Origin: Psilocybe azurescens
Lineage: Eukaryota > Basidiomycota > Agaricomycetes > Agaricales > Agrocybaceae
Length of the DNA: 39,144 nucleotides
Assembly: GCA_023853785.1 (NCBI GenBank)
Contig: JAJIRX010000029.1
Span: 1 to 39,144 of the forward strand
Direction: 5' to 3'
Part shown: positions 1-10,942 of the stretch, in pieces
Layout of the letters: every line of letters starts with the position of its first letter
Numbering within the stretch: the stretch's first letter is position 1
Position numbers and translations under genes: made by a program
The notes under the pieces: generated by a model
Seen by the model: only the letters and a program-made list of their open reading frames with translations
The model's database searches: none
What the model was told of the DNA's origin: nothing

Positions 1-171
1 GGTCCCATTGAAGCGGAAGTTCAACGTCGCGCCCGGCTGCTTGGTGAAGGTGTATGTGGCTTGGGCATACTTGTCAAGCAAAGAATCATTTGCCGAAGAG
101 CCACCTTGCCATCCGTCAGAGTACACAAGAGGAGGGCTGGTATCCTTGAAGAGTTGGGCGAATCTGGGCAT
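1..171 (-). CDS. Partial type I membrane protein, N-terminal end
   Basis: The minus strand encodes DTSPPLVYSDGWQGG and, 30 residues on, a stretch with TKQPGATLNFRFNGT, open to the window edge. The same arrangement (EDTSP, then a DGAT..F.G strand) opens the two membrane-protein genes at 4.3-8.4 kb, so this is a third member of that family. Only the start of the first extracellular beta-sandwich-like lobe lies in the window. The ATG at 171 is the first in this frame next to the conserved block. The frame stays open upstream to about 262, where a TTGCAG could be a splice acceptor, so a signal-peptide exon may lie further out. Function unknown; family membership is from sequence, the receptor-like role is inference. 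Confidence 0.55.
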   Translation of the reverse strand, partial: MPRFAQLFKDTSPPLVYSDGWQGGSSANDSLLDKYAQATYTFTKQPGATLNFRFNGT

Positions 172-745
172 CGTGAGGACAGTGGAACGTCGAAATGGGC
201 GGGCGATCCGACCATACTTCGTAAGCAGCGTCTGCCTTTTATCTCTCGGATGAACTGCAAATGAACATGGTTGATTCCTGTCAAACGACGCTTTCAACTA
301 AGGGCGGGTGGGGAATTTTCTGATGATGAGAGTTGATGGACAAGATGAACCGCTGTCAAATTAGTCGAGTAAGCTCCACACTGTTCTGCAGACCGTACCT
401 ATTCTGAAGGAGTTACAAATTACGCCATCAATGTTGTGTCTGAGGTTCATGAGAATTGATAGGATAAAAATCTGAATTACTTGTGTGCGCTAGGAGAAAC
501 ACTAGACTAGAGAGAGGCATTCTGTCTCCTTTTGCCCAAACGAAGTAAAGTATTATTGCCATTGCGTACTGGGGTAGCACATTGTGTTGATAGCATTTTG
601 TCGAAGTAATTATAATAATAGATCGAACTTCCGTATGTCTCGAGTGCTTAAATTAGTTAATCGGAGGTTAGGCGTGGGCAAGCACACTGTATGAAAGGTG
701 GCCAGTGGGGCGTATTACCTCGTGCCACCCCGAGGCCGAGTGTCC
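172..745. other. Intergenic, AT-rich
   Basis: Holds the presumed 5' leader of the partial left-hand gene and the 3' flank of the thiamine gene. Short open frames in this stretch show no family motif and overlap on both strands, so no gene is called. Confidence 0.5.
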
Positions 746-2861
746 CTATAGATGCTTGACAGTAATCTTGGATAATTCCCGGACCTGGTCAGCCGTGAGA
801 CTTGCAAGTTCATCGATCAACGCTGGGAGGAATGAGCCAGGTCCCTTCACATCGTGTCTTTTAGCGGCAAGTTCACCGGCAACGGTCAATACGAGTACAC
901 TGGTAAAAGGAAAATTAATCGGGTGATGGACGTATGGAGCAAATGAGAGCGCGTACCCTGCAATGGCTGCGGTGAACATGTCGCCCCGGAATATACCTCC
1001 ATTGTCTGTAATGTTGTCTGCCTGTGAAGACGCAGCGCAGTAGCTCGCGATAATGCTTCCCAAGATACACCCAGATCCCGTGATACGCTCGAGCAATTCG
1101 TGGCCATTGTCGAGGGAAACGGTCGAGATTCCATCCGAGATGTAATCAATCGGGCCAGTGAGGACCACAACGCATCCTAAGAACAAGACGCTTCAGATCA
1201 ATAAAGTCTTGAAAATTATCCGCAATTCTTACTTTCTCTCCTAGCGAGATTTCTCACAAACTCAGCTGGATTTTTTGAAGCCCGACCCTACACTATCGAC
1301 ACCCTTTGATTCGACCTGTCGAGAATGGTGTGAATTCACAGCAGATTTTCGGAACATATGCTGACGATTTACCTCGGTCGTGCCTGCCAGGGCCGCGAGT
1401 TCACCGGCGTTACCCTTTATAACACTCGCCTGCCACTTATTCAGAAGACCTTTATCACCGTGCTTATAAGTACATCATATTGCCAAGAAATGTAACGACT
1501 AACCTTTCACGCAGTCTTTTCTGAACGAACTGGCTCCAACGCCGACAGGATCGAAGATCACTGGCTTCTTCAAGACATTTGCAGAGGTACCTGTATACTA
1601 TTAGTTGCGGAATGCAGGAGATATTCTGATTCTTACCTGCTATCATCATTCCCTCTAGGTTCTCAGCCCTCATGGTCCCGATGTTGACCAAAAGTCCCCG
1701 CATACACGAGACAAATCTTGCATCTCGCTAGGTTCTGTGGCCATGATTGGACTGGCGCCAACTGCCAAGGTAACATTGGCAGACTGTGTGCTGACAACCG
1801 TATTGGTGATCTAAAGAGAACGTTACTTCAAGCTCGAAAAATCATACAGGAAATGGCAACATACTTGGTGGACAAGAGGACGCGCGTTCTTGATTTCATT
1901 CATGAGCTGAGTAACTCCGCTGACGACTGAGTCAACGGTGACTACATCCGATCTACCTCTGTGGCGAAGACAGTAAAACTTGTGATGGCGCTGGAAGTTT
2001 ACAAGGATATCCTTCAGTTTTCTGGAAGCACATCGGGGGTCAGGAGATGCCATGATGTCCGATACAACAGCAACACCGTCCAGAGCGCGGTTTTTCAGGG
2101 AAACACATCCGTGCAATGTTCGAAGAAGGTTGATGGAATTTATACCGCCTAGCGTGATAATTCAGATGGTAAAACTTGATCGAATAGGAAATCAGCTTAC
2201 CAATAGCAACAGCCTCAATTCCCGTTCCATCGAGCTCAGCGAGCATATCACCCACTCCATGTACACCAATAATAGGACTCGTCAACTTCTTGGTTTGTGT
2301 GCCCCATACAGCACCAATGCCAATGTAGTCCACTTTCTGCTTGATAGCATCCTTGACATGGGAGACGGTGTTGCAGCTCAGCCCGATAATCGACCCATGG
2401 GGAAGCAATTCACGAGCCCGTTTGACGGCCATGTCGGACTGTCCTAGATGAACGCCATCGACATTGGCTGCGAGAGCGACATCGACGCGATCGTTGATCA
2501 GGAGGGATGTTGTATTTATCGCAGATAATCTTCGACTTCACCGCCAATTCAACGAACTAGGTAATCAAAGGTCATAATCAGTGCACTTGATCAAGAAAAG
2601 ACGGCGATCAGTACTCACTTCGCTTGTATCCAATTCTTTCTCTCGCAACTGCACAATGGTAACACCACCTTGAATGGACTGAAAAATAGGATCAAAATAG
2701 GTATGAGAGTGAAGAAAACGGTATCACCTCTTCCAAAGATTCAAAAAATCCTAAAAAAGAATTAGGCCGAAGAGAATGGTATGGATGACATTACGTACTT
2801 TGTTAGGAGGCAGAAGGTTCCTTCCTGTAACCAGGTATAACGTGTAATCGATGTTCTTCAT
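746..2861 (-). CDS. THI6: Bifunctional thiamine phosphate synthase / hydroxyethylthiazole kinase, frame-disrupted
   Basis: Joins HMP-pyrophosphate to hydroxyethylthiazole phosphate (N-terminal TMP synthase domain) and phosphorylates hydroxyethylthiazole (C-terminal kinase domain) in cytosolic thiamine synthesis. Ten exons on the minus strand: 2861-2799, 2750-2728, 2678-2619, 2556-2201, 2148-1865, 1810-1637, 1590-1504, 1449-1373, 1315-1233, 1176-746. Landmarks in order: DYTLYLVTGRNLLP, QGGVTIVQLREKELDT, DGVHLGQSDM, GLSCNTV, DYIGIGAVWGT, LDGVAVVSDIM, then kinase blocks ARPLVHQ/ITNTVV, ANVTLAVGASPIM, IFDPVGVGAS, VIKGNAGELAAL, VESKGVDS, VLTGPIDYISDG, ITGSGCILGS. The start at 2861 fits the usual few residues before DY.LYLVT. 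Four one-base shifts are needed: at A6 2743-2748, near 2501-2510, near 1691-1705 and at T6 1271-1276. Identity is secure; whether it is functional depends on whether those shifts are real. Confidence 0.9.
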
Positions 2862-3601
2862 ATTTCGCGTCGTTCGGGGCGGTTCGAGAGCGTCAAGAGA
2901 AGGGTTTCTATCGCCCTCTAGGACGCGACATTGCGCATTATATACTGTCGTCTCATCGGTCTCCGGAAAAACTCGGCCACTGGGAGACTCAGGAGAATCA
3001 GACATACGAAGACCGCTGGCACAGGGCACAGGCACTGGTAAATACAATGTGCGTCGTCGTCGTGCGACGGTCGCTGCTGGTCGCTGTTGGGAGCAGCATG
3101 GTGGAACTAATTACACGCTAGGTAATCGATAAATCCTCGAACAAATAAAAGCCAAGCTTACCCACACCTTAACTCCTGACTCTATCTCCTGCTGAGGAGT
3201 ACTGCCCTATATTTCCTATTCAACCTCACATATACGAGGCTTCAGGAGGCTATTCAAAAATCTACCTCGAAAGGATTAAATCTTCCTTGTGTATGTTCGA
3301 TTTGATCGAGGCGGGCACCAAACGCATCCGTCGCAGGAACGGCCACGTTGACCACTCCTTTCGAAGGTGACATTTGTCATTTGGCTAGCTGGTCTCCATT
3401 CTTGCTATGGCTATACAGCACGGTGTGCGATCTCCTCTACATCCGCAATGAAATCGCGGCGACGACGGGACGAAGATAGACGAAGATGCGCCTAAGTGCA
3501 CTCAAGGATCCCTATATCCAGGATACGTTCAATGCATTGAGGGACCTGCCAAATAACAAATAAGATCACTGCCTACTGTTCTGTCGACGGAAAGCTACGT
3601 G
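2862..3601. other. Intergenic upstream of THI6
   Basis: Upstream flank of the thiamine gene. The THI6 frame stays open upstream of 2861 with proline/arginine-rich codons, but nothing there resembles the family N-terminus, so I treat it as leader. No thiamine-pyrophosphate riboswitch core was recognised here. No other gene seen. Confidence 0.4.
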
Positions 3602-3830
3602 TCATCCTTGAGCTTCACCTCCGGTTGCCTTACTACAACCTACTACAACACATGTGCTACTGACTATACCGTCGGCCCCGATGGCTATACATTCCATTGG
3701 CAATGTGGCACATCTACGATTGGGCCAGCACTGTTATCTCGACGTGCCTGTGGATCTGGACGAGCTTTCTAATGGGACTCTTGCCAATGAATGCAGCCAG
3801 TGCGTGGCTCATGGCCAGGTTCAATTTTGA
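3602..3830 (+). pseudogene. Unrecognised small secreted-type ORF remnant
   Basis: One plus frame from 3602 reads through TTTYYNTCATDYTVGPDG and FHWQCGTST. After about 3745 a second frame carries LDVPVDLDELSNGTLANE then CSQCVAHGQ and a stop at 3828-3830. The two pieces join naturally with one base shift and look like the last exon of a small Cys- and Thr-rich protein; the spacing is faintly reminiscent of cyanovirin-type repeats, but I cannot assign a family. No start codon or signal peptide was identified upstream. It could be a decayed gene or an intact exon broken by a base-call error. Confidence 0.3.
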
Positions 3831-4134
3831 ATTGTGCTAAATATTTATAAGAAGTCACTCCTAATGGCTCTCCGCCTCCCTAAAGCTGTCGAATATTTGG
3901 CGAGATAGGATGAAGTTCGGTCCAGCTCATGAAGAATTGCCCCTCTCGCAGCTTTTTCTCCATTCTCGTTCAAGAACAGGTCGGATCCCATGCTTTCTGG
4001 CCTCTGAAACTCTGGCCTCAAAATGTAGCTTCAGTCCACAGCAACCAAAGTAGACCACTCTTTCACAGCATGTTGCTCATTTGTAATTGGAAATGCCCCG
4101 AGGTAATAGGTCCCCTAAGAGACTTGGGTGGGTA
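3831..4134. other. Intergenic
   Basis: About 300 bases between the small ORF remnant and the first duplicated membrane-protein unit. No supported feature seen. Confidence 0.4.
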
Positions 4135-6290
4135 GTAACCGGTCAACCACTCAATTTGACGCAAATATCGAAAGGTTGGAAGTTCGATCAGTTCCATTCA
4201 AATTGGTATTCATTACCTGGTATGAAGTCCTGACATGCGGCCTACGCAAGCAGAAGTGCGGAAGATCGACATCTAGACTACAGCCTACTACAGGGTTACA
4301 GAATAAATTGACTACGAGCCTGATCCCGGGGACTGTCCGCACTGAGAGTATACTGTGGAGGTGAGGTGAAGGCATCTACAGGGATTCTCGTCTCAGGTGC
4401 TTCAGCTTGCTGAATAGCATGATTGACGAACTGTGATCCAGATGGGCTTGTTTCTGTGCGACAATAACTTGCTGAAGTTTGGCCATGGGGTAGGCTTAGG
4501 TCAAATCGACTGCTCTGTTTTCTCAACCATCGAGGAAGCATCAGAGGCTGTGAGGGTATCAAATGCTGCGGGGGTACCAAGGGCTGGGAGGGTACTTGAG
4601 ATTCCGCTGCACTGGGGCTTGTTGTCTGGGCTGAAGGTATTGATCTGAACGATGATACCAGCCTATTGTCCTTCTGGGATGCCTCGTTTGTGTTCATTTT
4701 TGTCCGATTCCTTGACCGGCGCCAAAATAGGTATACGATCGCGACCACGGCGATTCCTGCTGAGACAGCAATGCCAGCAATTAGGTTTCTACTAGAGCGT
4801 CAGACATTTCTTCAGATAGCACTTGAAGTACGGTACCTGTCATGATGTGTACCGTCAGTCACAGTAGAGGTAAGTACCAAGGAACTTGACGGCGATGGCC
4901 CATCATCATCCCCCTGAGTCGTTGGTCATGACATTGCTTATTTCTCTTTTATTCAGTCGTGCCTCATAATACCATAGAGCTCACCTTCCCCCAAAGGACG
5001 GTGCCGTATACACAGTGGCAAAATCGATCGCAAACTCCCCGAGCTTGACGATCCTGGCAGCTGTATCTGCAAAATATGTTGCCCTACTCCAAGATTTCCG
5101 GCGTAAAACAGTATTTGCTGGGCTTTGTAGAATTGCCTGTTGGAAGTAAATAAAGCAGGATTTCCGTTATCAACTTGGATGGAGTACGCCGTGCAGCTGT
5201 TGGGACCAACAGGGCCATATAAAGCAACTGCGTCTCCTAGAAAGACTGCTCAGAACTTTGATCGGCGCATTCGTTATACCGGATGACGAGCTCTTACCCT
5301 TTGGAGTCAAAAAAAAGAATCCAGGTATAAGAAAGCAGATCAGCTCAGAGAGAATGATGATTTTACGTGAAATGTGAAGTTAGCGGACGCCAAGGGGTCT
5401 GTGGTTGCACTGTATTCTCAGGTCAGGGGTGGACGTTTTTGTGTAGTGGGTGGAGCTTACTGTCCAGTGCTTCTATAAATGTACCAACTTTGTCTGGAGT
5501 GCTCCAGGAAGAGGATGGCGCATATTTAAAGGAAGGGTGTTCGTCTTGAAATGTGTTGATAATGAGAGATTCATTATCCTTTCCAACGTTCGTCTGGAAG
5601 GTGATCTGCCAAAAAACAATCAGAAACGTTTTTATTTGAGAATAGACATGAAACGTACATAATCAACATCTGTAAATGTAGTATTCATGTTTGAGATGCG
5701 TATCTCATGAGTTCCCAGCGTAAAATTAGCACTGAACAAGGTTTGTTGAAAAAGCTCAAAGTCCGATTCGCCATTAAATGATTAAAATGCGTTTACATCG
5801 AGCTGAACCTTGTACATGCCGTGGTACGAGCGCTTCGACCCGAATATCTGCACAGAGCTACCATAAAAGCCAAGGGATACGGTTGCTCCATCTGTTTGAG
5901 TCAACAAGTAACTGCTTTGGCTATATCTATTGACCATGAACAGTTAATCTAAGATGGAAAACTCGAACTAGAGACGGTACCCACTGATCGAGTTGGCTGT
6001 CTCCTGAGACCCCTGCTCGCCAGTCAGTGGGCGAGAGGGCCAACATGGGTGAAGTATCTTCAATGACTACAGGGAAGGAAGGCATCGTTGACAGACTTCT
6101 GTGAGGAGAAATAGAATCAAAAGGGTCTCCCAAGTCGCAATGAAAGAAGTATGTGTAGTGACACTACCCTGAAATGCGATAGTTCGTGGACGATGGTACT
6201 ATTCTGGATTATGTCTGACGCTCAATGCGTTTTTAACATTCACAGTGTGCTATTTTTAGCTCGGTTTCTTCATCGTTGTATTTTCAACTA
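4135..6290 (-). repeat. Tandem segmental duplication, copy 1
   Basis: Copy 1 includes the membrane-protein gene at 4296-6085 plus flanks. Its 3' flank (around 4140-4370, for example TGGTATGAAGTC.TGACATGC) matches 6425-6640, and its 5' flank (GACGCTCAATGCGTTTTT at about 6210, followed by GCTATTTTT and GGTTTCTTC) matches 8708-8762. So whole transcription units with promoter and 3' region were copied, not only the coding part. Boundaries are approximate because they were read by eye. Confidence 0.75.
4296..6085 (-). pseudogene. Type I membrane protein copy 1, carries a nonsense codon
   Basis: Same exon plan as its neighbour at 6580-8373. Exons: 6085-5985, 5926-5659, 5605-5461, 5409-5367, (a tiny exon near 5290-5310, uncertain), 5236-4985, 4945-4837, 4788-4296. 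The extracellular part has two lobes (VIEDTSPML; YSQSSYLLTQTDGAT; ITFQT; GDAVALYGPVGPNSC; LFYAGNLGVGQHIL), then one membrane segment around AGIAVSAGIAVVAIVYLFW with an RR stop-transfer, then a Ser/Pro/Gln-rich tail with SPPQYTLS. At 5782-5784 the frame has TAA where the sister copy has CAA, which would end the protein within the first lobe. One-base shifts also occur near 5470, at C4 5037-5040 and at C5 910-914 of the 4-kb block (4910-4914). The ATG at 6133 is an alternative start; a signal-peptide-like stretch (LLILFLLTEV) lies in another frame just upstream. Likely a non-functional duplicate. Confidence 0.7.
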
Positions 6291-6424
6291 ACTTGAAGAG
6301 CAGATCCGCAGTACCTGGTGCCATGCTGGAGTATAGACACATAGAATGGACCGAGGTTTTGAAGCAGTAGGTCTTCTTTATAATTTTAGAATAGAGTGTA
6401 GCCTCTAAGAACTCCGGAAATCTA

Positions 6425-8765
6425 AATTTGACGCCAACATCCAAAAGTTGAATATTTGATTAGTTCGATTTAACGTATTGATTGAAATCTGGTATGAAGT
6501 CTTGACATGCAGCATACGCAAGCAGAACTCCCGCAGAGAGAAAATTAGACTACAAAATAATAAGATAGAGTTTCTACTACTAGGTACGAGCATGATCAAT
6601 ATTTCGAGGATTGTCCGGGCTGAGGGTATATTGTGGAGGTGAGATAGAGGTGTCGGCAGGAATCCGCGACTCGGGTGCCTCGGCTTGCTGAATGACCTGA
6701 ATGACGGATTCTGATCCAGAAGTGCTTGTTTCTGCGCGACGATGACTTGTTGTGGGAGCCTGGCCCTGATGCAGAGCGTTCAGATCGAATTTGCTGCGCT
6801 GCTTGCTCAGTCCTGGAGGATGCATCAAGGGCTGCGAGGGAGACTGAGACTCTGCTGCACTGAGGCTTGTAGACTGGGCAGAAGGTAGTGATGTGAAAGG
6901 TGAGACGAGTCTACTGTGCTGTTGGAGTGCCTCATCTTTGGTTATTTTGACTTTGTTCTTTGACCGGCGCCAAAATAGGTATACGCATGCTAGAATCATA
7001 ATTGCTGCGATCCCTGCAGACACAGCGATTCCGATAATCAGGTCTCTATAATAACAAAAGGGCATTTTCTTGAGTGCAATTCCGTCCGAATATAATATCC
7101 AAATTTATTACTTATTATCTGTACGGCCGGTCGAGGTAAGGGCGGGCACTGTGGAGCTGGAGGGTGATGGTCCATCATCCCCAGAATTGTTGGTTATGAC
7201 ATTGCTTGATTCTCTGGTTTAATTACCTGTGCTTCAGGGAATATCACGAAGCTCACCTTCCTCCGAGAGACGGTGTCGTATACACAGTGGCAAAATCTAT
7301 TGCAAACTCCCCCGAGCTTGACGATCCTGGCAGCTGTATCTGCAAAATATGTTGCCCGACCCCGAGATTCCCGGCATAGAATAGTATTTGCTGGGGTTTG
7401 TAGAACTGTCTGCTGGAAGTAAATAAAGAAGGGTTCCCGTTGTCGACTTTGATGGAGTAGGCCGTGCAGCTGTTAGGACCAACAGGACCATATAAAGCAA
7501 CTGCGTCGCCTAGAAGGGATGCTCAGAATGATCGGCGCATCGGGTATACCGGTTGACAAGCGCTTACCCTTAGGAATCAAGAAACAATCTATAAGAAAAG
7601 ATATCCAGTAAATAAGGATGATAACCTTACATGAAAAGTGAAGTTGGCTGATGCCAAGGGGTCTGTGGTTGCGCTAGGGTGTGTTAGAGCTCGATAACTT
7701 GTGTCATTGTTTCATAATACTTACTGTCCAGTGCTTCCTATAAATGTACCAGCCTTGTCCGGAGTCTTCCAGGAAGAGGATGGCGCATATTTAAAAGAAG
7801 GATGCCCATCTTCAAACGTGTTGACAATGAGAGTTTCATTCTCCTTTCCAGCGCTCGTCTGAAAGGTGATCTGCCAAAAGACAATCAGAACCGGTCCCAT
7901 AACCGTTTGAGAGTAGAAGTAAAGCGCACGTAATCGACATCTGTGAATGTGATATTCTGATTTGAAATGCGAACCTCATGGTCCCCCAGTGTAAAATTAG
8001 CACTGAACAAGGACTGTTGAAAAAGCTCCGTGTACGACAAGCCACTGAATGATTGATATGGGTTTTTATCGAGCTGAACCTTGTACACCCCATGGTACGA
8101 GCGCTTCGATCCAAATATCTGCACAGAGCTTCCATAGAAGTCGAGGGATATTGTCGCTCCATCCGTCTGCGTCAATAAGTAGCTGCTTTGGCTATATCTA
8201 ATGATCATCATCGTTGTGATCCGTTAGCAGTGCATGCCACTGAGATAGCGAACTACAAACGGCGGAACTCACTGATCAAGTTGGCTGTCTCCTGAGACCC
8301 CTGCTCGCCAATCGGTGGGCGAGAAGGCCAACATTGGCGAAGTATCTTCGATGACGACTGGGAAGAATGGCATCGTTGACAGACTTCTGTGAGGAGAGAT
8401 AGAATCAAAAGGGTCTCCCTAGTCGCGATGAAAGGAGCACCTGTAGTAATACTACCCCGGCTCCGATATCTCGGGCACACTAGTACTAAGCTGGATTCAA
8501 CATGTTACAACTACTCAAAGTTTGATTGCCTACCTATACATTCATTAATCGTGATCCAGCTGAATGTCAAAAAATGGAGACTAGTCCACGTTACGGTCGC
8601 CACGAGCTCTTTTCACTGCCACTGCTCGCCACAATTGCGCAAAAAGGGGTAACTCCGGTCGAAAATCTTTTCATAAACATACATACTCCGAGGCTTTGTC
8701 TCCGTCGGACGCTCAATGCGTTTTTGTTATTTATAATGAGCTATTTTTGGCTTGGTTTCTGCAGC
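6425..8765 (-). repeat. Tandem segmental duplication, copy 2
   Basis: Head-to-tail with copy 1. Contains the gene at 6580-8373 with its 3' flank from about 6425 and its upstream flank to about 8765. Coding exons of the two copies are highly similar, and intron positions match for every exon compared. Confidence 0.75.
6580..8373 (-). CDS. Type I membrane protein copy 2, receptor-like, PPQYT tail
   Basis: Exons on minus: 8373-8273, 8197-7930, 7870-7726, 7673-7631, a tiny exon near 7589-7568, 7509-7257, 7213-7112, 7045-6580. The first lobe carries VIEDTSPMLAFSP, YSQSSYLLTQTDGAT and FGSKRSYHGVYKVQ; the second carries ITFQTSAG, GDAVALYGPVGP, QILFYAGNLGVGQHIL and FAIDFATVYTTPS. A Ser/Thr-rich stalk (SGDDGPSPSSSTVP) follows, then a single membrane helix with GIAVSAGIAAIMILACVYLF ending in WRR, then about 130 cytoplasmic residues rich in Ser, Pro and Gln with SPPQYTLSPDNP. 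This architecture is common in Agaricomycetes and unnamed; a surface sensor or wall-anchoring role is inference. The first exon boundary is unsure: ATG 8373 is the first in frame, but a leader peptide (LLILSLLTEV) sits upstream in another frame, possibly across a CTCACAG acceptor. The joint at the tiny exon also needs one base. Confidence 0.65.
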
Positions 8766-9223
8766 CACAAAATGATTGAGCGTTGAGCTAGCCACGAATA
8801 GATGGTTATGTCGTAACTGCACTGACTGCTGAACTGAGGTGCATTGTAAGAAACTCGACTATGAATAACAGGTGAATATGGCGGTACTTAACGGGGTCCT
8901 ACTAGTCAATATGAATGAAACTAAAACAGAACAACACTTTTTATCGCTCTCATTGCGAAATGGATGCTAACCAAAACACACCCTCTTGCTACTGCGTTGT
9001 CTATGAGGATTAAGATTGAATGACACTTGCAATAAATTACGGCATAGGCTTGCAGATTAGTCTGACATGTTAAGGCACGCCATCAGACATCATGATAAGT
9101 TGGTGAGAGCGACTAAAGAGTTCAACACCAATAGACTATAGCAAAGCCGATAGAATCCGAAGTTTCTTGAAGCCAATCTTCCAGAAGGAAATAATGATAT
9201 ATGCCCTGAGTACAACCGTAGAA
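8766..9223. other. Intergenic between duplicated unit and BTB gene
   Basis: No gene motif seen. It includes the upstream boundary of the duplication and the 3' flank of the BTB gene, whose stop codon is at 9224-9226. Confidence 0.4.
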
Positions 9224-10410
9224 TTACGGCCAAGTAGTGAGCTCAATCCCAAACCAAGCCGGTATTTTATGCCACATGTCTTCCCGAGCAGCGTCCACGG
9301 CGGCGGTGAACTCCAGGCGGCAAGGCTCGCAAGCACGATGAAGAAGGCTCAGCCTCCCATGCGTAGAATCTGACCTCGTCTGCATTAGATCCGCGTCCAT
9401 AATTGCAAACAGCGGATCCGAACTGCGATGGAACACAACCCCGTTCACGTCGCGTAGGATCTCAAACGTCGTCGCCTCGAACGTGGCCTGGCAGATGCGC
9501 TTGCGGAAGGGATCTGGGTCGGCGCGGTGCACGCAGTTGGCAGAGGCGTCGCGGCCTTCGAGTTCGTTCACGACGAATGTGGATAGGAAGCGCGATGCGT
9601 GCTCCCGCCCGCGCAGTGCGTTCATGAGGTCTTCGTCGGAGAGGATTTGTAGTTCTGAACGGTCGGAGCCCCCGCGGGTAGGTAGCCTGTAGCTATTTCG
9701 CTAGCTGCACAGCGTGAGAGGTCGTAGAAAGCTGATGGAAGAAGTTCAGTCGCTCCGGTCTCTTTAGCCAGGTTGATGACAAGTCTGTAATAGTCGATAA
9801 TTATTAACGACCCCTGCGTGAAAGAAATGACATTCTTACATCGGGTGCGGGTACACGGAGCGCGGCTTGTAGACCCCTGTGACATCGGTAGCATCGGCCT
9901 CTCGAAACTCCCAAGCTGAGAGTATCTTTGGCCAGATTGTGGACATTCCGCGAAGAATGTCGTTCCGTATATGCTCCACGCCATACTTTGTCGAAAGTCG
10001 GAGTAAAGCGGAGACATTTTCAAAGTCCTGATAATCATGCTTAACTCCAGAGCTAACTCGGCGCATCAAGCAAAGTTCTCGAGGTGCAAGTAGAATGACA
10101 CATACACCCCGTCATAAAGAGCCATGAGAAAGCGGCACAGATCTTTTGGCTGTTCATCGAGTTCCAAAACAGCATTTCCTTCGATCAAGCAAGAGTGTGT
10201 GTCTTCTGCATCCAAGTCGGCGATAGCTTTCTCCAGCATAGAAGAATGTCGACAGAGGAGGCCTCTATGGACGTTGAAGTAAAAGTCGCCAGCCACCAGG
10301 ACAATGTTGCCATCGCTGAACCATAAATCTGGGTGTCGAGTGGGCAAGGACGATGTTGAATCAAGCCGGATCGTGCTCTCGGCGTGTCTATTGGTACTGA
10401 AGTCGTCCAT
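9224..10410 (-). CDS. BTB/POZ domain protein
   Basis: Exon 1 (10410-10108) has HPDLWFSDGNIVLVAGDFYF then VHRGLLCRHSSMLEKAI: the start of a BTB fold as found in large Agaricomycete families, where the domain mediates dimer and cullin-3 contacts. Exon 2 (10056-9840) gives NVSALLRLSTKYGVEHIRND, the usual follow-on helices. Exon 3 (9784-9224) holds FYDLSRCAASEIATGYLP, SDEDLMNALRGREHAS, a cysteine-containing C-terminal part (CVHRADPDPFRKRIC, HRACEPC) and ends in FGIELTTWP. A one-base loss in C5 at 9669-9673 separates the two frames of exon 3, and the exon 1-2 junction also does not stay in phase as written. Total about 350 residues, normal for this family. Substrate or partner unknown. It is divergent from the caprin-like gene. 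Confidence 0.75.
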
Positions 10411-10942
10411 AGAGGAAGGAGGTGCGGAAAGTCGATGATGAACTAGAGGAAATTATATGCCTTGCAAGTTGCGGCTGACCAGGCATACCGAAATTTCCTG
10501 AGAAAGGAGGTCGTTACTAGAATTTTTTCTTACCAGACTTTATCCCAATACATAGTGAGCGTCTTCGTTGCTCTGCTGCCCGTGGCCAATGTCCAGCAAA
10601 CAGACAATGTGCCCAGCAACGGGGTCATAGGAGGCACCAGACAAATAAATTAGGCCTATAGGCCCAGCTGGTTACTCCTTGGTTAGAAGGCGATGTGAAT
10701 ATGCTATATGCACTATTCACTTCAATCTGCTTTCTGTACCTTTTCGCCGCTCCGGTCATGATGCATGAATGCTTGTGAAAGATCCGGCGATGTTGAAAGG
10801 ACGGGGGCAGCCGGCATAGCATGGCCGCATCGTGAGAAAGAAACGCGTCTCTTTCTTTGCTGCTTCCCCAATCTCAACCGTAACTCCAGCTCATAACCCC
10901 AACTTCAACCCAAAACCTTACTACCCTCACACAAAACAAAAA
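10411..10942. promoter_or_regulatory. Shared divergent promoter region (inferred)
   Basis: About 530 bases separate the starts of the minus-strand BTB gene and the plus-strand RGG protein gene. No coding signal supported. The stretch just before 10943 is A/C-rich (CAAAACAAAAA), typical of a fungal leader before a highly translated ATG. Confidence 0.35.

Noticed and set aside
2862..3047. N-terminal extension of THI6 upstream of 2861
   Set aside because: The frame is open but Pro/Ser/Thr-rich without homology to the family; the domain normally begins within about ten residues of LYLVT.
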